Below, piece after piece: positions 9,690 through 19,272 of a stretch of DNA of 64,000 nucleotides (position 1 is the first letter of the stretch; each line of letters opens with the position of its first letter). The stretch comes from Candidatus Poribacteria bacterium (GTDB lineage Bacteria; Poribacteria; WGA-4E; WGA-3G), in assembly GCA_028820635.1 (NCBI GenBank), contig JAPPIG010000054.1:1-64000 (forward strand). Reading direction: 5' to 3'. The position numbers and the translations under genes are program-made. The notes under the pieces are model-generated. The model searched no databases and was not told where the DNA came from. It saw only the letters and a list, made by a program, of their open reading frames with translations.

Positions 9690-12600
9690 ATGATGAACCA
9701 AAATTATGATGACACGAGGATAAAAGTTCTGACTGAAAACACTGCGCAAGGTGTTTTTAATCATCTCAAGGAGATGAAGTCCAGTGGTAGGCATAAGCGA
9801 TGGATTTGGGAACTATTACAGAATGCACGCGACGTTTCGCCCGATGCTGATAACCACCTTATTACAGAGGTTAAATATAGTGGGGAAGAACTTGTTTTCT
9901 TGCACAATGGACGCGGTTTTACAGTAGACGAGATAGCGCATCTTATTTTTTATGGTTCAACGAAAATTGAAGATGAAAGGACAATTGGACAATACGGTAG
10001 CGGTTTTCTGACAACTCACTTGTTGTCTTGGAACGTAAATGTATCAGGTCAACTTGACAATGGTAATTGGTTTAATTTCTGCCTCACACGTAAACCTGAG
10101 TCCGTACAAGCACTTAAGGAGTCAATGGATCGAGCATGGGAAGCATTCAAGAGTTCTGTAACGGAAGCTCGACCAGAGTCTCTGCCCAATGCCTTTACGA
10201 CTCAATTCGTATACCCCATTGGAGATCAGGGAGCGAGGCTAGCGATTGAAGTCGGAATTGAAACATTAAAGCAATGTGCGCCTTACGTAATTATTTCTAA
10301 TCCGCAATTCTCTCGAATAAACATTGATTTCCCCGGCGAAAAGATATGTTTTAAAGCAAAACCTCGTGATTCTGATCCATATAGTGTTCAGCAAATCACA
10401 GTGACAGAGAACACAAATGGAAATTTAAAGGATAAGCAATACCTTCTGGCGCAAGGCGATATGAAAACCTCAGTCACCGTTCCGCTAGAATCAAAAGATG
10501 GTAGCAGGATATGTCAGGCTGTTGAAAAGATTCCCAGGTTATTTTTAGGATTTCCTTTGGTGGGCACCGAAGTATTTAGTTTTCCGGCTGTCATCAATAG
10601 TTTTAAATTTACGCCAGTAGAAAACAGGAACGGTGTATACCTTGGGAAAAACGATGATGATGAAAATAACACTAACCAAGCTGTTATTGAAGAAGCCTGT
10701 ACGTTGCTCTCTCGCCTACTCCAACATGCTGCATCAAATGCTTGGAATCATACGCATCGGTGGGTAGATATTCCTGAGATTAGAGAAAACGATTGGCTGA
10801 ATGCAGAATGGCTTAAAGAATTCATCTTAAACAAGTTCATTCCAGCAATCGATCGAATTCCTATTGTCCTTAATGAAACTGGTGATGCGATGCCGTGGAA
10901 AGAGGCGATACTTCCAATAGTAGAAAATAATATGGAAGTGGAGACACTTTGGGGCTTGTTGAAAGTTTGGAAGGAATATTCTGAGAAGTTACCCCGGCAA
11001 GTAGAAGCAATAGAATGGTGTAAAATTATCAAAAGTTGGGCAAATATACTTGGGGATGAAACGTCGGCATTCCCATCGGCGATTGATGGTGGGAAACTAG
11101 CAAAACAGATGGTAGAGAAAACCAAATACGCTAATGGGGACGGACACCTTGAAAACCTCCAGAAAATGCTCAGCGCAGATATTAGCTGTATTGACTGGTT
11201 AAATAGACTTTATGGATTTCTCAGAGATAACGAATTTAAAGGTTTAATTCATACACTTCATTTTATCCCTGACCAAGAAGGTTTTTTTCACTCATTGTCA
11301 AAACTTTATCGAGAACGAAGTATAAACGATGTTCTGAAAGAAATTGCCGAGCTGCTTGAATGGCGTATCCGAGGGGAACTTCGTGATCTTCGGTTTACTG
11401 CATTAGATGGAGAAGATGGACCTGGATATATGGAGAGTGACAAAGTTGTTAGGGAACTCATCGTAAAACTCACAAATCGATCTGCTAAGAATACAGATGA
11501 TGCTTTCAAAAAAGCAAGTGTGAAACTCTTTGGTTGGATTGTAAGTCAAAAGGAGTTCGACCGGTTATCTAATTTCCCTATGTTCGCGAAGGATGGCGAA
11601 TCCGTTCTTGAGCTGTCAAGAGCTGATAAACGCCTGCCCCCATTGGCACCAGTTTGCACCTGGGATAAAGACTTACAGCCGTTTGAAGATCTTTTTCCAC
11701 CAGACCGTATCTTAGATAATATTTTTTTTTCAAAGGTGTCCGATCAGGAAGTATGGAATCGTCTAAATAACTTAGGTATTGTTCGGACAAATGTGATAAT
11801 ATCTGATGAGATGACGAATCTTAATGCCTTTTCCTTAGAATTGCAAGGTGTTAATGAGGCTCATGAAGCAACTACCCCCTTCAGTGTTACCGATTTTGTA
11901 GAACGTGGAGGTGTCATGACACTGGTGACAAGAAGCACAGAGCGTGGACGCTTATTCTGGAAATTTATCACCGAATATCTTATCAATATGGATAGTCAAT
12001 TGTCAAAAACTCAGATGATAAAATGTAAATCTTGCGAAAGAACTCACAAGTACTATCCGGCTGCATGGCTGAAAGACGTGCGAGACAATCAGTGGATTAG
12101 GCAGGGCGATCCACGCTTCACCCCAGACGCGAAGTCACTTGCTAATCTGCTTCAAGGCAGCGATTGGACACTTAGTGCAATGGAAAATAATCAAGCCTTT
12201 GTCGAATTTTTGAAAGCAATAAGATTGACCCCTTCTGAATTGAAAATGGCGAGTTTTTTTCAGTCAGCTGAAGGCAACTTGGAACAGTATGTCGCTATAG
12301 GTAATATTATGCGAAACATGGAGGCACCTGAGGAAGAATTAGATCAAATTATTGAGGAATTGGCAGAGCGCCAGGAACGGAAACAAAGATTAACTGTGAA
12401 CCAAAATTTGGGATTAAAGGTAGAAAAGCTAGTACGAAGAAGTTTGGAGGGTGAAGGTTTCGATGTGAAATCTGTACACGCGGGTGCGGATTTTTTAATT
12501 ATTGAGTCTGATGTGATAACATTGGACATAACTAAGGATGACCGAAAATGGTGGGTTGAGGTAAAATCCGCACGAACCGAGAGCGTCAAGATGAGTACCA

Positions 12601-12923
12601 AGCAAACTCAAAAAGCTTTGCAGGAAGAAGATAATTTTTTGTTATGCGTCGTTCCAATAGAGGAAAATATCGACCCTGATTTAGAGGTCGTTAAAAAGAA
12701 TATGCGGTTTGTTAAAAACATTAGTAAAAAATTTGGAAACCACGTAACCGAATTTTGTGAACACATTGATAAACAAGAGATAATACAAGCTAATCAGGAC
12801 GCGACAGACACAGGAATCGAATTGGAAAGCGAGGTAGGTAAAGCAGAAACTCGTGTTTTGGAGTTTGTGTGGGAAAGTGGTGAAGCCTTTCCGCTTGAGA
12901 ACCTTAAGGAAAAACTCAGATAA
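9690..12923 (+). CDS. GHKL (Hsp90/sacsin-like) ATPase with C-terminal NO VEIN/DUF3883-like nuclease domain
   Basis: Intact, 1077 residues, with AAAGGA upstream of tandem ATGs. The N-terminal ATPase has WELLQNARD (E41, N45), HNGRGF at 72-77 (G1 box) and GQYGSGFL at 100-107 (G2 box), the Bergerat fold used by Hsp90, MORC and sacsin-type proteins. A long middle part follows. Near residues 910-990 is a PD-(D/E)XK-like domain with AGADFLII and WWVEVKSAR (acid about 932, E-x-K about 955-958), resembling DUF3883. Such ATPase-nuclease fusions occur in restriction-like defence genes. It probably acts with the upstream solenoid protein. Catalysis by the C-terminal domain is inferred from the motif only. 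Confidence 0.8.
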   Translation: MMNQNYDDTRIKVLTENTAQGVFNHLKEMKSSGRHKRWIWELLQNARDVSPDADNHLITEVKYSGEELVFLHNGRGFTVDEIAHLIFYGSTKIEDERTIGQYGSGFLTTHLLSWNVNVSGQLDNGNWFNFCLTRKPESVQALKESMDRAWEAFKSSVTEARPESLPNAFTTQFVYPIGDQGARLAIEVGIETLKQCAPYVIISNPQFSRINIDFPGEKICFKAKPRDSDPYSVQQITVTENTNGNLKDKQYLLAQGDMKTSVTVPLESKDGSRICQAVEKIPRLFLGFPLVGTEVFSFPAVINSFKFTPVENRNGVYLGKNDDDENNTNQAVIEEACTLLSRLLQHAASNAWNHTHRWVDIPEIRENDWLNAEWLKEFILNKFIPAIDRIPIVLNETGDAMPWKEAILPIVENNMEVETLWGLLKVWKEYSEKLPRQVEAIEWCKIIKSWANILGDETSAFPSAIDGGKLAKQMVEKTKYANGDGHLENLQKMLSADISCIDWLNRLYGFLRDNEFKGLIHTLHFIPDQEGFFHSLSKLYRERSINDVLKEIAELLEWRIRGELRDLRFTALDGEDGPGYMESDKVVRELIVKLTNRSAKNTDDAFKKASVKLFGWIVSQKEFDRLSNFPMFAKDGESVLELSRADKRLPPLAPVCTWDKDLQPFEDLFPPDRILDNIFFSKVSDQEVWNRLNNLGIVRTNVIISDEMTNLNAFSLELQGVNEAHEATTPFSVTDFVERGGVMTLVTRSTERGRLFWKFITEYLINMDSQLSKTQMIKCKSCERTHKYYPAAWLKDVRDNQWIRQGDPRFTPDAKSLANLLQGSDWTLSAMENNQAFVEFLKAIRLTPSELKMASFFQSAEGNLEQYVAIGNIMRNMEAPEEELDQIIEELAERQERKQRLTVNQNLGLKVEKLVRRSLEGEGFDVKSVHAGADFLIIESDVITLDITKDDRKWWVEVKSARTESVKMSTKQTQKALQEEDNFLLCVVPIEENIDPDLEVVKKNMRFVKNISKKFGNHVTEFCEHIDKQEIIQANQDATDTGIELESEVGKAETRVLEFVWESGEAFPLENLKEKLR

Positions 12924-12946
12924 AGATGAAGCAAAGACTATGTGCT

Positions 12947-14212
12947 TTACTGCGTTGAAGGGTAATTATTTCCAAGCACATTCACATAAATTTTGTTTCT
13001 TTGACAAAGTATTATAACACTATCTAATGTAAGCCTTTGTATGCTAGTGAATTCCCTCTCATCTGTGACGAGTATAAGATGTTTCACAGTATCTGTTCTA
13101 AACTGCATTTGTGTTACCGTTTGATGGACAGCATCTAATACGTTTTCATCACCCGAATCTCTAATTAACAGGACTTACGCAAACTGAACAGAAAAAGGGA
13201 ATATTGGACTTAAAAAGTCGTTATTTCGGCATTTTAACCTCCTAAATCCCCTTATCAATGTGACTTTAAGAGAAAATGCGTAAGTCCTGATTAAGTAAAA
13301 TTCCCGTTTGTATGCTGATAGATTCCGCGTAAGCCGTAATGTTACGTATTCTATTTTCATCGATTTTTCTCGAATATCTTATCGCATAGAAGATTGTTAG
13401 ACCGAGCATATAGTCTATCTCTGGAGCCTTGTATGCATCAACCACATCTGCCAGATGTTCTACCGCGTCTCTGATACTACCTCTCATGCTACCGGATCTG
13501 TCCACGACTAAAACGACATCTATAGGGTTACCTTTACTGCTTTTGCTAAACCGTTGACACGCATTCGTCTGCTTATCAATAGGTTCAAAGAGGGGCACCG
13601 CATTTTCAAGAAGTTTGCGCTTCCACTTTGAGAGTTGAACATCGCTGAGATTATGTTTGCGACAAAGTTCCGCTTGTGAACTTTGGGTTTTTGTATACGT
13701 ATCGTTATTTCTGTGGGTAGTAGTCCGTGAATGTTCTTGAGAAAGAAGTATATTTGAAATCGGTATCATATATGAGGGGGATAACACGTGTGGGCTCAGT
13801 GGGTGGTAGTGATGGTGCTTGACCTGGAGAAAGCAATGGTCCCGCATCGTGTATATATCCGAGTGTGAGTATGTCTTTGGAGTCTATAGTTGCATGTAGA
13901 TCAGGCTCATCGGGTTCTACTATAAGTTGCGGTAGAAATGTAGGTAGCGGGTCACCGCCAAAAAATTGAGAGAGCACTAAAGAATAATTTTCAATCCCTC
14001 CCATGATAGTTTCTATCGGTATTTCTTTGGTGCGGATGGGGTGTAAGTATGATCATGGCTATCCTGTTCTTTACTTTGATTTCGAAGTTAATCTCTTTAT
14101 CGGGTGCTATTCCATTTCGCGCTGTGATAGGTATTGTATAGACGGTATCCTTGTTAACGCGTGGTGCCTCTGCGATTGATTTTGTCGTTGAAAAGTTCTC
14201 TGATCTGCGTAG
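12947..14212 (-). pseudogene. von Willebrand factor A surface protein, decayed and MITE-interrupted
   Basis: The vWA domain is plain: PIDVVLVVDRSGSM (MIDAS DxSxS), then DAVEHLADVVDAY. After a frame change near 13355 it continues as VTLRLTRNLSAYKREFYLI. A 121-bp MITE interrupts here, and the same domain resumes on the far side (RDSGDENVLDAVHQT, KHLILVTDE, IYVNVLG) to a TAA at 12947. The upstream part (to 14212) shows other displaced coding pieces (IPITARNGIAPDKEINFEI, TRVIPLIYDTDFKY), and 13584-13695 resembles an IS3 OrfA HTH. The gene is non-functional. Originally it was probably an exported adhesion-type protein. Confidence 0.75.
13169..13289. mobile_element. MITE with 13-bp terminal inverted repeats
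   Basis: A perfect 13-bp inverted repeat beginning CAGGACTTACGC lies at 13169-13181 and 13277-13289, and the flanks repeat ATTAA (13164-13168 and 13290-13294), consistent with a 5-bp target duplication. The 121-bp unit encodes nothing. Removing it and one ATTAA reconnects the vWA coding sequence. Confidence 0.85.
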
Positions 14213-14539
14213 TCGCTATCGTATCTCTGGGTCTATATTAGTAGTTATTGAGTCTGATATTCTTGGATTTTTATTAGAATCATAGACTTTTTACAAACAT
14301 ATACTGCGACTGGGTTTATAGCATTTTTACGGAGCATTGAAAAATATGTGCTAAAATAGACTTTTGGGTTTCTAAAATAGACTGTGAGGTATCATTTGAA
14401 AGTCGAATCCTATGAATCCACGCCACCATTGACTTCTTAATTTTATCCAATTTAAACTTTGTAGTCTTAACGTCTCTTTTAGCATCGATATTCTACGCAT
14501 CGGACAGATAGCCTCTCATTCTATTTTATAGATACCCTA
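14213..14539. other. Intergenic stretch without a recognisable gene
   Basis: I see no coding signature. The motif CTAAAATAGACT occurs twice about 25 bp apart near 14350-14385. This is the region immediately 3' of the integrase gene, where an attachment site would be expected, but no tRNA-like sequence is visible. Confidence 0.4.
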
Positions 14540-15160
14540 TTAGTAAGCTAATCCAATTGCATTCACTGCCTCATTCATTTCAGTATATGTTACACCGATA
14601 TACTTTTGTGTAGATGTTAAGTCTTTGTGTCCCAGCAGCTCCTGGCAGACGCGTAAGTTCCCTGTTTTTTGATATATCTTTGTTGCGAATGTTTTCCGCA
14701 GGCTATGCGTGTTCACGGGGTCTTTGATATTACACGCACGAAAGATCCTTGTTATTACCTCACTTGCACTCCCTTGTGAGAAATGTGTTTTCGTACGTGT
14801 AGGAAATAGGGGGTTATCCATTTCTATGTGTCCAAAATATTCTCGTTGCCACGCAATACATTCACGTATTGCTCTCTGTGCTGTGTTTGAAAGTGGAACA
14901 ATGCGAGACTCCTTGGATTTTGTTTGCTTTTTCTTTAGCCTAATAACAGGGGAGACTTTGTTATCTGTTCCATACACATCACCAATCTTTAACTGACAGA
15001 TCTCACCAATTCGCAGTCCTGTTTGTAATCCTATAACGAATAGGCTTCTGTTACGAACAGGGAACAGATGTTGCCCTTTCGGACTCTGTGTAGGTAGATT
15101 TTTAAAATAGTTCAGAATTTTACGGACTTCGTGATTTTCAAGTGGACGCATACCTTTCAT
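14540..15160 (-). CDS. Tyrosine recombinase/integrase, short form
   Basis: At 206 residues this is the size of FimB-like catalytic-domain recombinases without a separate SAM-like N-terminal domain. The catalytic set is visible: R50 (QTGLRIGEI), H152 and R155 (HSLRKTFAT), H178 (LLGHKD) and Y187 (STQKYIGV); K around 80-83 would be the beta-hairpin lysine. AAGGAG precedes the ATG. It is the last gene of a minus-strand cassette with a Xre regulator and a small HTH protein, 12 nt after the latter. It probably integrates or excises this cassette or a neighbouring element. Confidence 0.9.
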   Translation of the reverse strand: MKGMRPLENHEVRKILNYFKNLPTQSPKGQHLFPVRNRSLFVIGLQTGLRIGEICQLKIGDVYGTDNKVSPVIRLKKKQTKSKESRIVPLSNTAQRAIRECIAWQREYFGHIEMDNPLFPTRTKTHFSQGSASEVITRIFRACNIKDPVNTHSLRKTFATKIYQKTGNLRVCQELLGHKDLTSTQKYIGVTYTEMNEAVNAIGLAY

Positions 15161-15172
15161 AATCTGACTCCT

Positions 15173-15499
15173 TTAGCGTTCCCTGTAAGCGCGCTTTTCG
15201 TATTCTGTTAATCCTTGCGGGATGTTAGTTGTTTTGGTAGTTCTCTCTTTGCGTTTACGATTCTCCTCTGTGATAGGTAAAATCGCAGGTATGGTTCTTA
15301 TGTATGCCGCAACTGCGACGCGAACTCGCTTAAATGCGGGTGTAGTTCTAATTTTCTTTACCCAACCTGTAGACTTACCGAGTCTTTCTGCGATCTCATC
15401 AGATTTCATATCTTCTAAGATGCAACACACGATTTCTAATAATTCAAGATGTGTATAGGTAGGTAGACTCTGTGTGTGATTAACTTCAGGGGTAGGCAT
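15173..15499 (-). CDS. Small helix-turn-helix protein
   Basis: The protein has 108 residues. A helix-turn-helix is visible at about 34-52 (DEIAERLGKSTGWVKKIRT, sigma region 4-like), and the C-terminal half is very basic (ENRKRKERTTKT). It is probably an excisionase or a DNA-binding regulator of the adjacent integrase, given the 12-nt spacing and shared strand. AGGAGG is present upstream. I do not know the family. Confidence 0.7.
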   Translation of the reverse strand: MPTPEVNHTQSLPTYTHLELLEIVCCILEDMKSDEIAERLGKSTGWVKKIRTTPAFKRVRVAVAAYIRTIPAILPITEENRKRKERTTKTTNIPQGLTEYEKRAYRER

Positions 15500-15513
15500 G
15501 TGTTCCTCCTATT

Positions 15514-15772
15514 TTACAGACTGTTTTCAGATATATCTACTAGAGATTCAAAATCTAATACTTCGGGATGTTCATCAAGCTGAGCTTCTATCTCTGAACA
15601 GGATGCTTACCACGCTTGGGTATGGAATAATCCCTCTACTATGTGAAGGGGCACCGCTAACTCTTGTGATATTTCTTCATGGGTAAGATCATCTAACAGT
15701 AGGTAGCGGGCGATTAAAGGAAACTGCACTGGGTAAACTTGAACTGATTTCAGTAGACTTATATACTCCCTC
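15514..15772 (-). pseudogene. Small HTH protein with an in-frame stop
   Basis: Directly after the xre stop codon a frame reads YISLLKSVQVYPVQFPLIA, continues with an HTH-like LTHEEISQELAVPLHIVEGLF, meets TAA at 15607-15609, and continues in the same phase as IEAQLDEHPEVLDFESLVD to a second stop at 15514. No standard start codon is present after the xre stop, so either translation begins at a non-standard codon or the gene has lost its start. It lies between xre and the HTH gene of the integrase cassette. Confidence 0.45.
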
Positions 15773-16330
15773 TTATTTCAGTGTAGGATTTAAACCATCA
15801 GGTATAGAAACCGCTTTGATCTCTGTTAACGCCTCATACGCTATCGTGATCTCTTTGGTGACCTTTTCTACGCATTCTGATGATAAATAAGAGAGCTTTG
15901 AAAGATCCCTCAAGCGAGGGGGCTCGTTGTTCTCTGTAGGAATAATGCTACTTAGAAAGCGGGCCATTTCGTTGCGGACTGATGCAAAATTCACCTCATG
16001 GAAGCCGCCTGATAAAAGTTCAAGGAATTCTGTATACGTGCGATACATTGTGGCAATGTGTATCAGTGTTTTCTCTAATAAGTCAAGTGCCTCTTCATCA
16101 AGCGGCGCGTATTTTTCTACACGCACAGAAGTTATATCATCTACACGACATTTCAACGCGCTCGCAAGAGCTTCTATATCATCAATTCTCACCCGTATAC
16201 CTGGCTGTGTTTCCCATCTATGAATAGTTTGTTGGGTCTTACCTAAAGCAGTAGCAAGCGTGCCTTGTGTGCGAAAAGGCGACTTCTCTCTGTATTCTCT
16301 CACTTTCTCAGGGACTAAGTATCTCAACAT
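15773..16330 (-). CDS. Xre-family transcriptional regulator
   Basis: The 185-residue protein has an N-terminal HTH: GTLATALGKTQQTIHRWETQ at about 23-42, followed by IDDIEALASALKCRVDDIT, the usual Xre pattern. The C-terminal part is helical and probably handles dimerisation or ligand sensing. AAGGAG sits 5 nt before the ATG and a strong sigma-70 type promoter lies about 90 nt upstream. As the first gene of the integrase cassette it probably represses it. Confidence 0.85.
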   Translation of the reverse strand: MLRYLVPEKVREYREKSPFRTQGTLATALGKTQQTIHRWETQPGIRVRIDDIEALASALKCRVDDITSVRVEKYAPLDEEALDLLEKTLIHIATMYRTYTEFLELLSGGFHEVNFASVRNEMARFLSSIIPTENNEPPRLRDLSKLSYLSSECVEKVTKEITIAYEALTEIKAVSIPDGLNPTLK

Positions 16331-16418
16331 CTTGTCTCCTTAATTTTTGTTGATTTATATTTCAAGTGTCTATACAGTCACTGAAAATAAAAATCCCATC
16401 TATTTTTCAATATATGAT

Positions 16419-16447
16419 ATTATACCATAAACAAATTTGTGGGTCAA
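16419..16447 (-). promoter_or_regulatory. Sigma-70-type promoter for the xre-integrase cassette
   Basis: On the minus strand TTGACC (16447-16442) and TATAAT (16424-16419) are separated by 17 nt. The xre start is at 16330. The surroundings are very AT-rich. Confidence 0.75.
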
Positions 16448-16514
16448 GTAAATGTTATATTATCATATAAAATTAAAGAAAATTGAGGTGAATTTAAGGT
16501 AAATTTACAAAATT

Positions 16515-16543
16515 TACGGCTTATGATAAGATATTGTATAATT
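16515..16543 (+). promoter_or_regulatory. Likely promoter of the M23 peptidase gene
   Basis: A perfect -10 TATAAT lies at 16538-16543, with a weak -35 (TTACGG) 17 nt before it. Transcription would begin near 16550, which rules out the in-frame start at 16534 and supports the ATG at 16573. Confidence 0.55.
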
Positions 16544-16572
16544 CGTCATTTAAAGAAAGGAGCTCACTGAAA

Positions 16573-17754
16573 ATGAAGAATAGAATCAATCTCTCTGTTT
16601 CAATCCTGCGTTTTGGTTTCTGTCTGATCAGTATGCTAGGTATTTTACTATTTCCGAGTTCTCTACCTGTGATTGGATGTGAAGACGAAGATTCTGTTTG
16701 TAAAAAGAAAAAATTAGCAGAGGTGCTTTTTGGGTTAGAGGAAGGCAGCGCGGATGCTGAGACTTACTATGACTACAACGATTACGGGGATAATTATAAC
16801 GAGACAATAAACGGAGTTCGTTATATAGGAGGGCACTCAGGCTGGGATGTTCAAACGCAGAGCGTCGCGGGACACAACACAGCAAATGAAGTTTTTTATT
16901 CTTTAACAGCCGGAAAGGTTATTAGAGCAACAAAAGGAACTTACCGAAAAAGTGCTGTGATAGCGGTTTATAATGAGAAGGATCGCAAGACAGTCCTATA
17001 TCTTCATGCTCGATACGTAGATGTATCTAAGGATGATTCTGTTATCGTAGGTTCTCGTCTAGGAATACAAGGTAATACCGGCCTGGGAACAGAGGAAACT
17101 GATACGAATACAGCTGAACATGTCCATATTGAAGTTCAAGAGGGAATGTCTATAGAACCGTCTTGGGGGACTGAAGATATGGGCAGTGAAGAGAGGAAGG
17201 TTTACCGCACCATAGATCCTATTCAATATCTCTATGAGTCGGTACAGTCCTCCCCTGTGTCACACGACCAAGCGAAGAATGGCAATTTTTGGGATTCGAT
17301 CGTGATTTTTCTGAAGGATTTATTTACAAAAGCGGATAAGAGTGAAGGCGGAGGGGCATCTTTCCATGAGGATGAGGCGGTTACGATCGGCGAGGGACAG
17401 ATTTTCGTCGGCAACATGTTAATTTCCCACCTCGACTCTCTTTTTGGGGCAATGATTCCCGAAGAAATGGCATTGCTTGCTAACTACCCAAACCCTTTCA
17501 ACCCAGAGACGTGGATCCCTTATCAGTTGGCAAAACCTTCCAATGTCACGTTAAGGATCTCCGCAGCGGATGGAAAAGTCGTGAAAACGTTTGAAATAGG
17601 GCATCAACCTGCTGGTCTTTATCAAGACCGAAGTCGTGCTGTGTATTGGAATGGGAGGAATGAAGTCGGTGAGAGGGTAGCGAGTGGTCTGTATTTCTAT
17701 ACGTTGTCTGCAGGAGAATTTACGGCAACGCGCAGGATGCTCATCCTTAAGTGA
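16573..17754 (+). CDS. Exported M23 (LytM) peptidase-like protein with C-terminal sorting domain
   Basis: The start at 16573 is chosen for its AGGAG site and because the -10 box overlaps the earlier ATG. A signal segment ends near PVIGC (residue 36). The M23 fold shows GGHSGWD (H88, D92), YLHAR (H145) and EHVHIEV (H183, H185), which fit the zinc and catalytic residues of LytM peptidases, so cell-wall peptide cleavage or binding is predicted. The C-terminal 90 residues are a secretion/sorting domain with NYPNPFNPETWIPYQL and a final GLYFYTLSAGEFTATRRMLILK-type strand, the hallmark used here to suggest Poribacteria. Confidence 0.85.
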   Translation: MKNRINLSVSILRFGFCLISMLGILLFPSSLPVIGCEDEDSVCKKKKLAEVLFGLEEGSADAETYYDYNDYGDNYNETINGVRYIGGHSGWDVQTQSVAGHNTANEVFYSLTAGKVIRATKGTYRKSAVIAVYNEKDRKTVLYLHARYVDVSKDDSVIVGSRLGIQGNTGLGTEETDTNTAEHVHIEVQEGMSIEPSWGTEDMGSEERKVYRTIDPIQYLYESVQSSPVSHDQAKNGNFWDSIVIFLKDLFTKADKSEGGGASFHEDEAVTIGEGQIFVGNMLISHLDSLFGAMIPEEMALLANYPNPFNPETWIPYQLAKPSNVTLRISAADGKVVKTFEIGHQPAGLYQDRSRAVYWNGRNEVGERVASGLYFYTLSAGEFTATRRMLILK

Positions 17755-17890
17755 ATGCACGAAAATTAAAAGAAGGTCGGCATTCACAGATACCCTGCCT
17801 ATATTTGAGGACCTGAGAAGATGCCCACACGATGAAAGGAACCGGAGAGATTAACTTGGGGTTGCTCTCCATTATGCAAAAGGAGTTTTC

Positions 17891-18310
17891 ATGAGAAATA
17901 GTTTAGTTGTTTTAGGGTTAGTTTTGGCATATCTGCTTTCAATTTTCCTCGTAAGCTGCGGAGGCGATGAGAAGGAGGAACTTAATCCAGCGGATAAACT
18001 CGCTGGAACATATACACTTATTGAGATCAAAGTAAGGAATGTCGGAACGACGATTATTGTAAGAGTTCCGGATATCAGCGGAACGTTATATTTTGATCCC
18101 GATGGACCTTGGTCTATGAGTATGGTGGCCTCCGAGATTGGACTCAACCAAGAGATTTCTGGAACTCGTTGGAGTGCAGATCAAACAACCATAACTTCTG
18201 GGAATGCAGATCAGACAACTGATACCAATTACGCATTGGATGGAGAGCGTCTCACATTCTCATTAACTATGGATGACTTGCAAGTGGATACGACTTGGCA
18301 GAAACTTTAA
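17891..18310 (+). CDS. Lipoprotein, lipocalin-like beta protein
   Basis: A lipoprotein signal is present (LLSIFLVSCGG, cysteine 23). The remaining ~115 residues are beta-rich with LAGTYTLIEIKV at the start and alternating hydrophobic strands ending MDDLQVDTTWQKL, resembling the lipocalin-like family of small lipoproteins. AAAGGAG precedes the ATG. It follows the M23 gene on the same strand; an 8-bp inverted repeat (17755-17800 region) may end the M23 transcript. Confidence 0.75.
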   Translation: MRNSLVVLGLVLAYLLSIFLVSCGGDEKEELNPADKLAGTYTLIEIKVRNVGTTIIVRVPDISGTLYFDPDGPWSMSMVASEIGLNQEISGTRWSADQTTITSGNADQTTDTNYALDGERLTFSLTMDDLQVDTTWQKL

Positions 18311-18483
18311 CCTTTCATATAATAGACATTATGACTTGTGCTAGTTAACTTTATTCGCAACAAATAGTTTTGGACTTACAATAAGGATTCAATAAGCAGA
18401 TGAACCTGTGTATGGTCTATATTTATCGCTTATTTTGTTCTGTTTGCAAGTTTTAATTTCAAAAAATTAAAACATTAGGATTG

Positions 18484-18812
18484 TTACAAAATTTCTTCAT
18501 AAACTACAATTAAATTAAAGGTTACGTCCCATTCCGAAGTTACTTCATACACTACACCTGCTACTGCCTCTTTTCTATCCAAATCTCAACATAATCCGCT
18601 TGATCGTGCATGCCACAATGCCTTACGATAAACCTACGCCGTTTCCTGTAAAGCGTCTCGAATTTTGTTATATGTTACCGGTCTACGAACCCACCGTGTA
18701 TTATCAGAAAACCATGAGTAAAGTATTTCACCGCCTTTTCGCATGGATGTGCAGAGCCTGTTAACTGCTTGATAGCCTGCCTCTGTTTTTCGGAACACTG
18801 CGTCTGTCTAAT
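18484..18812 (-). pseudogene. Degraded gene resembling a phage/ICE TOPRIM-like protein
   Basis: On the minus strand three consecutive frames join into one coherent protein: KTEAGYQAVNRLCTSMRKGG and WFSDNTRWVRRPVTYNKI, then FIVRHCGMHDQADYVEIWIEK, then AVAGVVYEVTSEWDVTF. The order and the VEIWIEK-AVAGVVYEVTSEW block recall phage and ICE proteins of about 350 residues that carry a nuclease/TOPRIM-like fold (from memory, unverified). There is no start and there are two frame changes, so it is not functional. Confidence 0.5.
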
Positions 18813-19029
18813 GTGCTAAGATTAATCTTTTTATTAATTTTAAACTAAAAACAAAAATATTTACCAAAAAATTGACGGTTTAGCTATAGGCTTTAGTTTA
18901 TCAGTTGTTCTCTATACTCAAAACTGCTAAATGCTTTTTATTCGGGTGTCGTTAGGCGGATGGTAAAAGAATGCTATAGAGAGCGGACTAAGGGCATATT
19001 TTGCGTTAGCGGTCGTTCTCTTTCTTTCC

Positions 19030-19121
19030 TTTAAAACAAAACAGAGCTGTGGCTTTGTTGTGTGTAGATGTCCGGTATGTCGTGTCGTCTGCAAAGCAGG
19101 TTCACGGCTCTTTGTTTTAAG
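19030..19121 (+). repeat. Long imperfect inverted repeat, possible structured RNA
   Basis: Arms CCTTTAAAACAAAACAGAGC (from 19030) and the near-complement ending GGCTCTTTGTTTTAAGG (to 19121) can form a stem of about 20 bp enclosing roughly 50 nt. It lies 150-300 nt upstream of the HTH gene at 19335. It may be a small MITE or a leader structure. Confidence 0.5.
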
Positions 19122-19272
19122 GATGAGTGCTGAGTATGTGATAGCTGCTTTTTGTCGCCATGCCTCTTAAAATTTAAAACACAGAGAGTTAGATTTTGCG
19201 TTTCCCGTGCATGCCTTTTGTTTGCACGGTGGTGTCACAGGAGACAGGAAAGTGCGGAATTTAGTGAAATTA

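Noticed and set aside
14213..14539. Integrase attachment site next to a tRNA
   Set aside because: AGTCGAATCC near 14401 hints at a T-arm, but no tRNA can be folded and no duplicated core was found.
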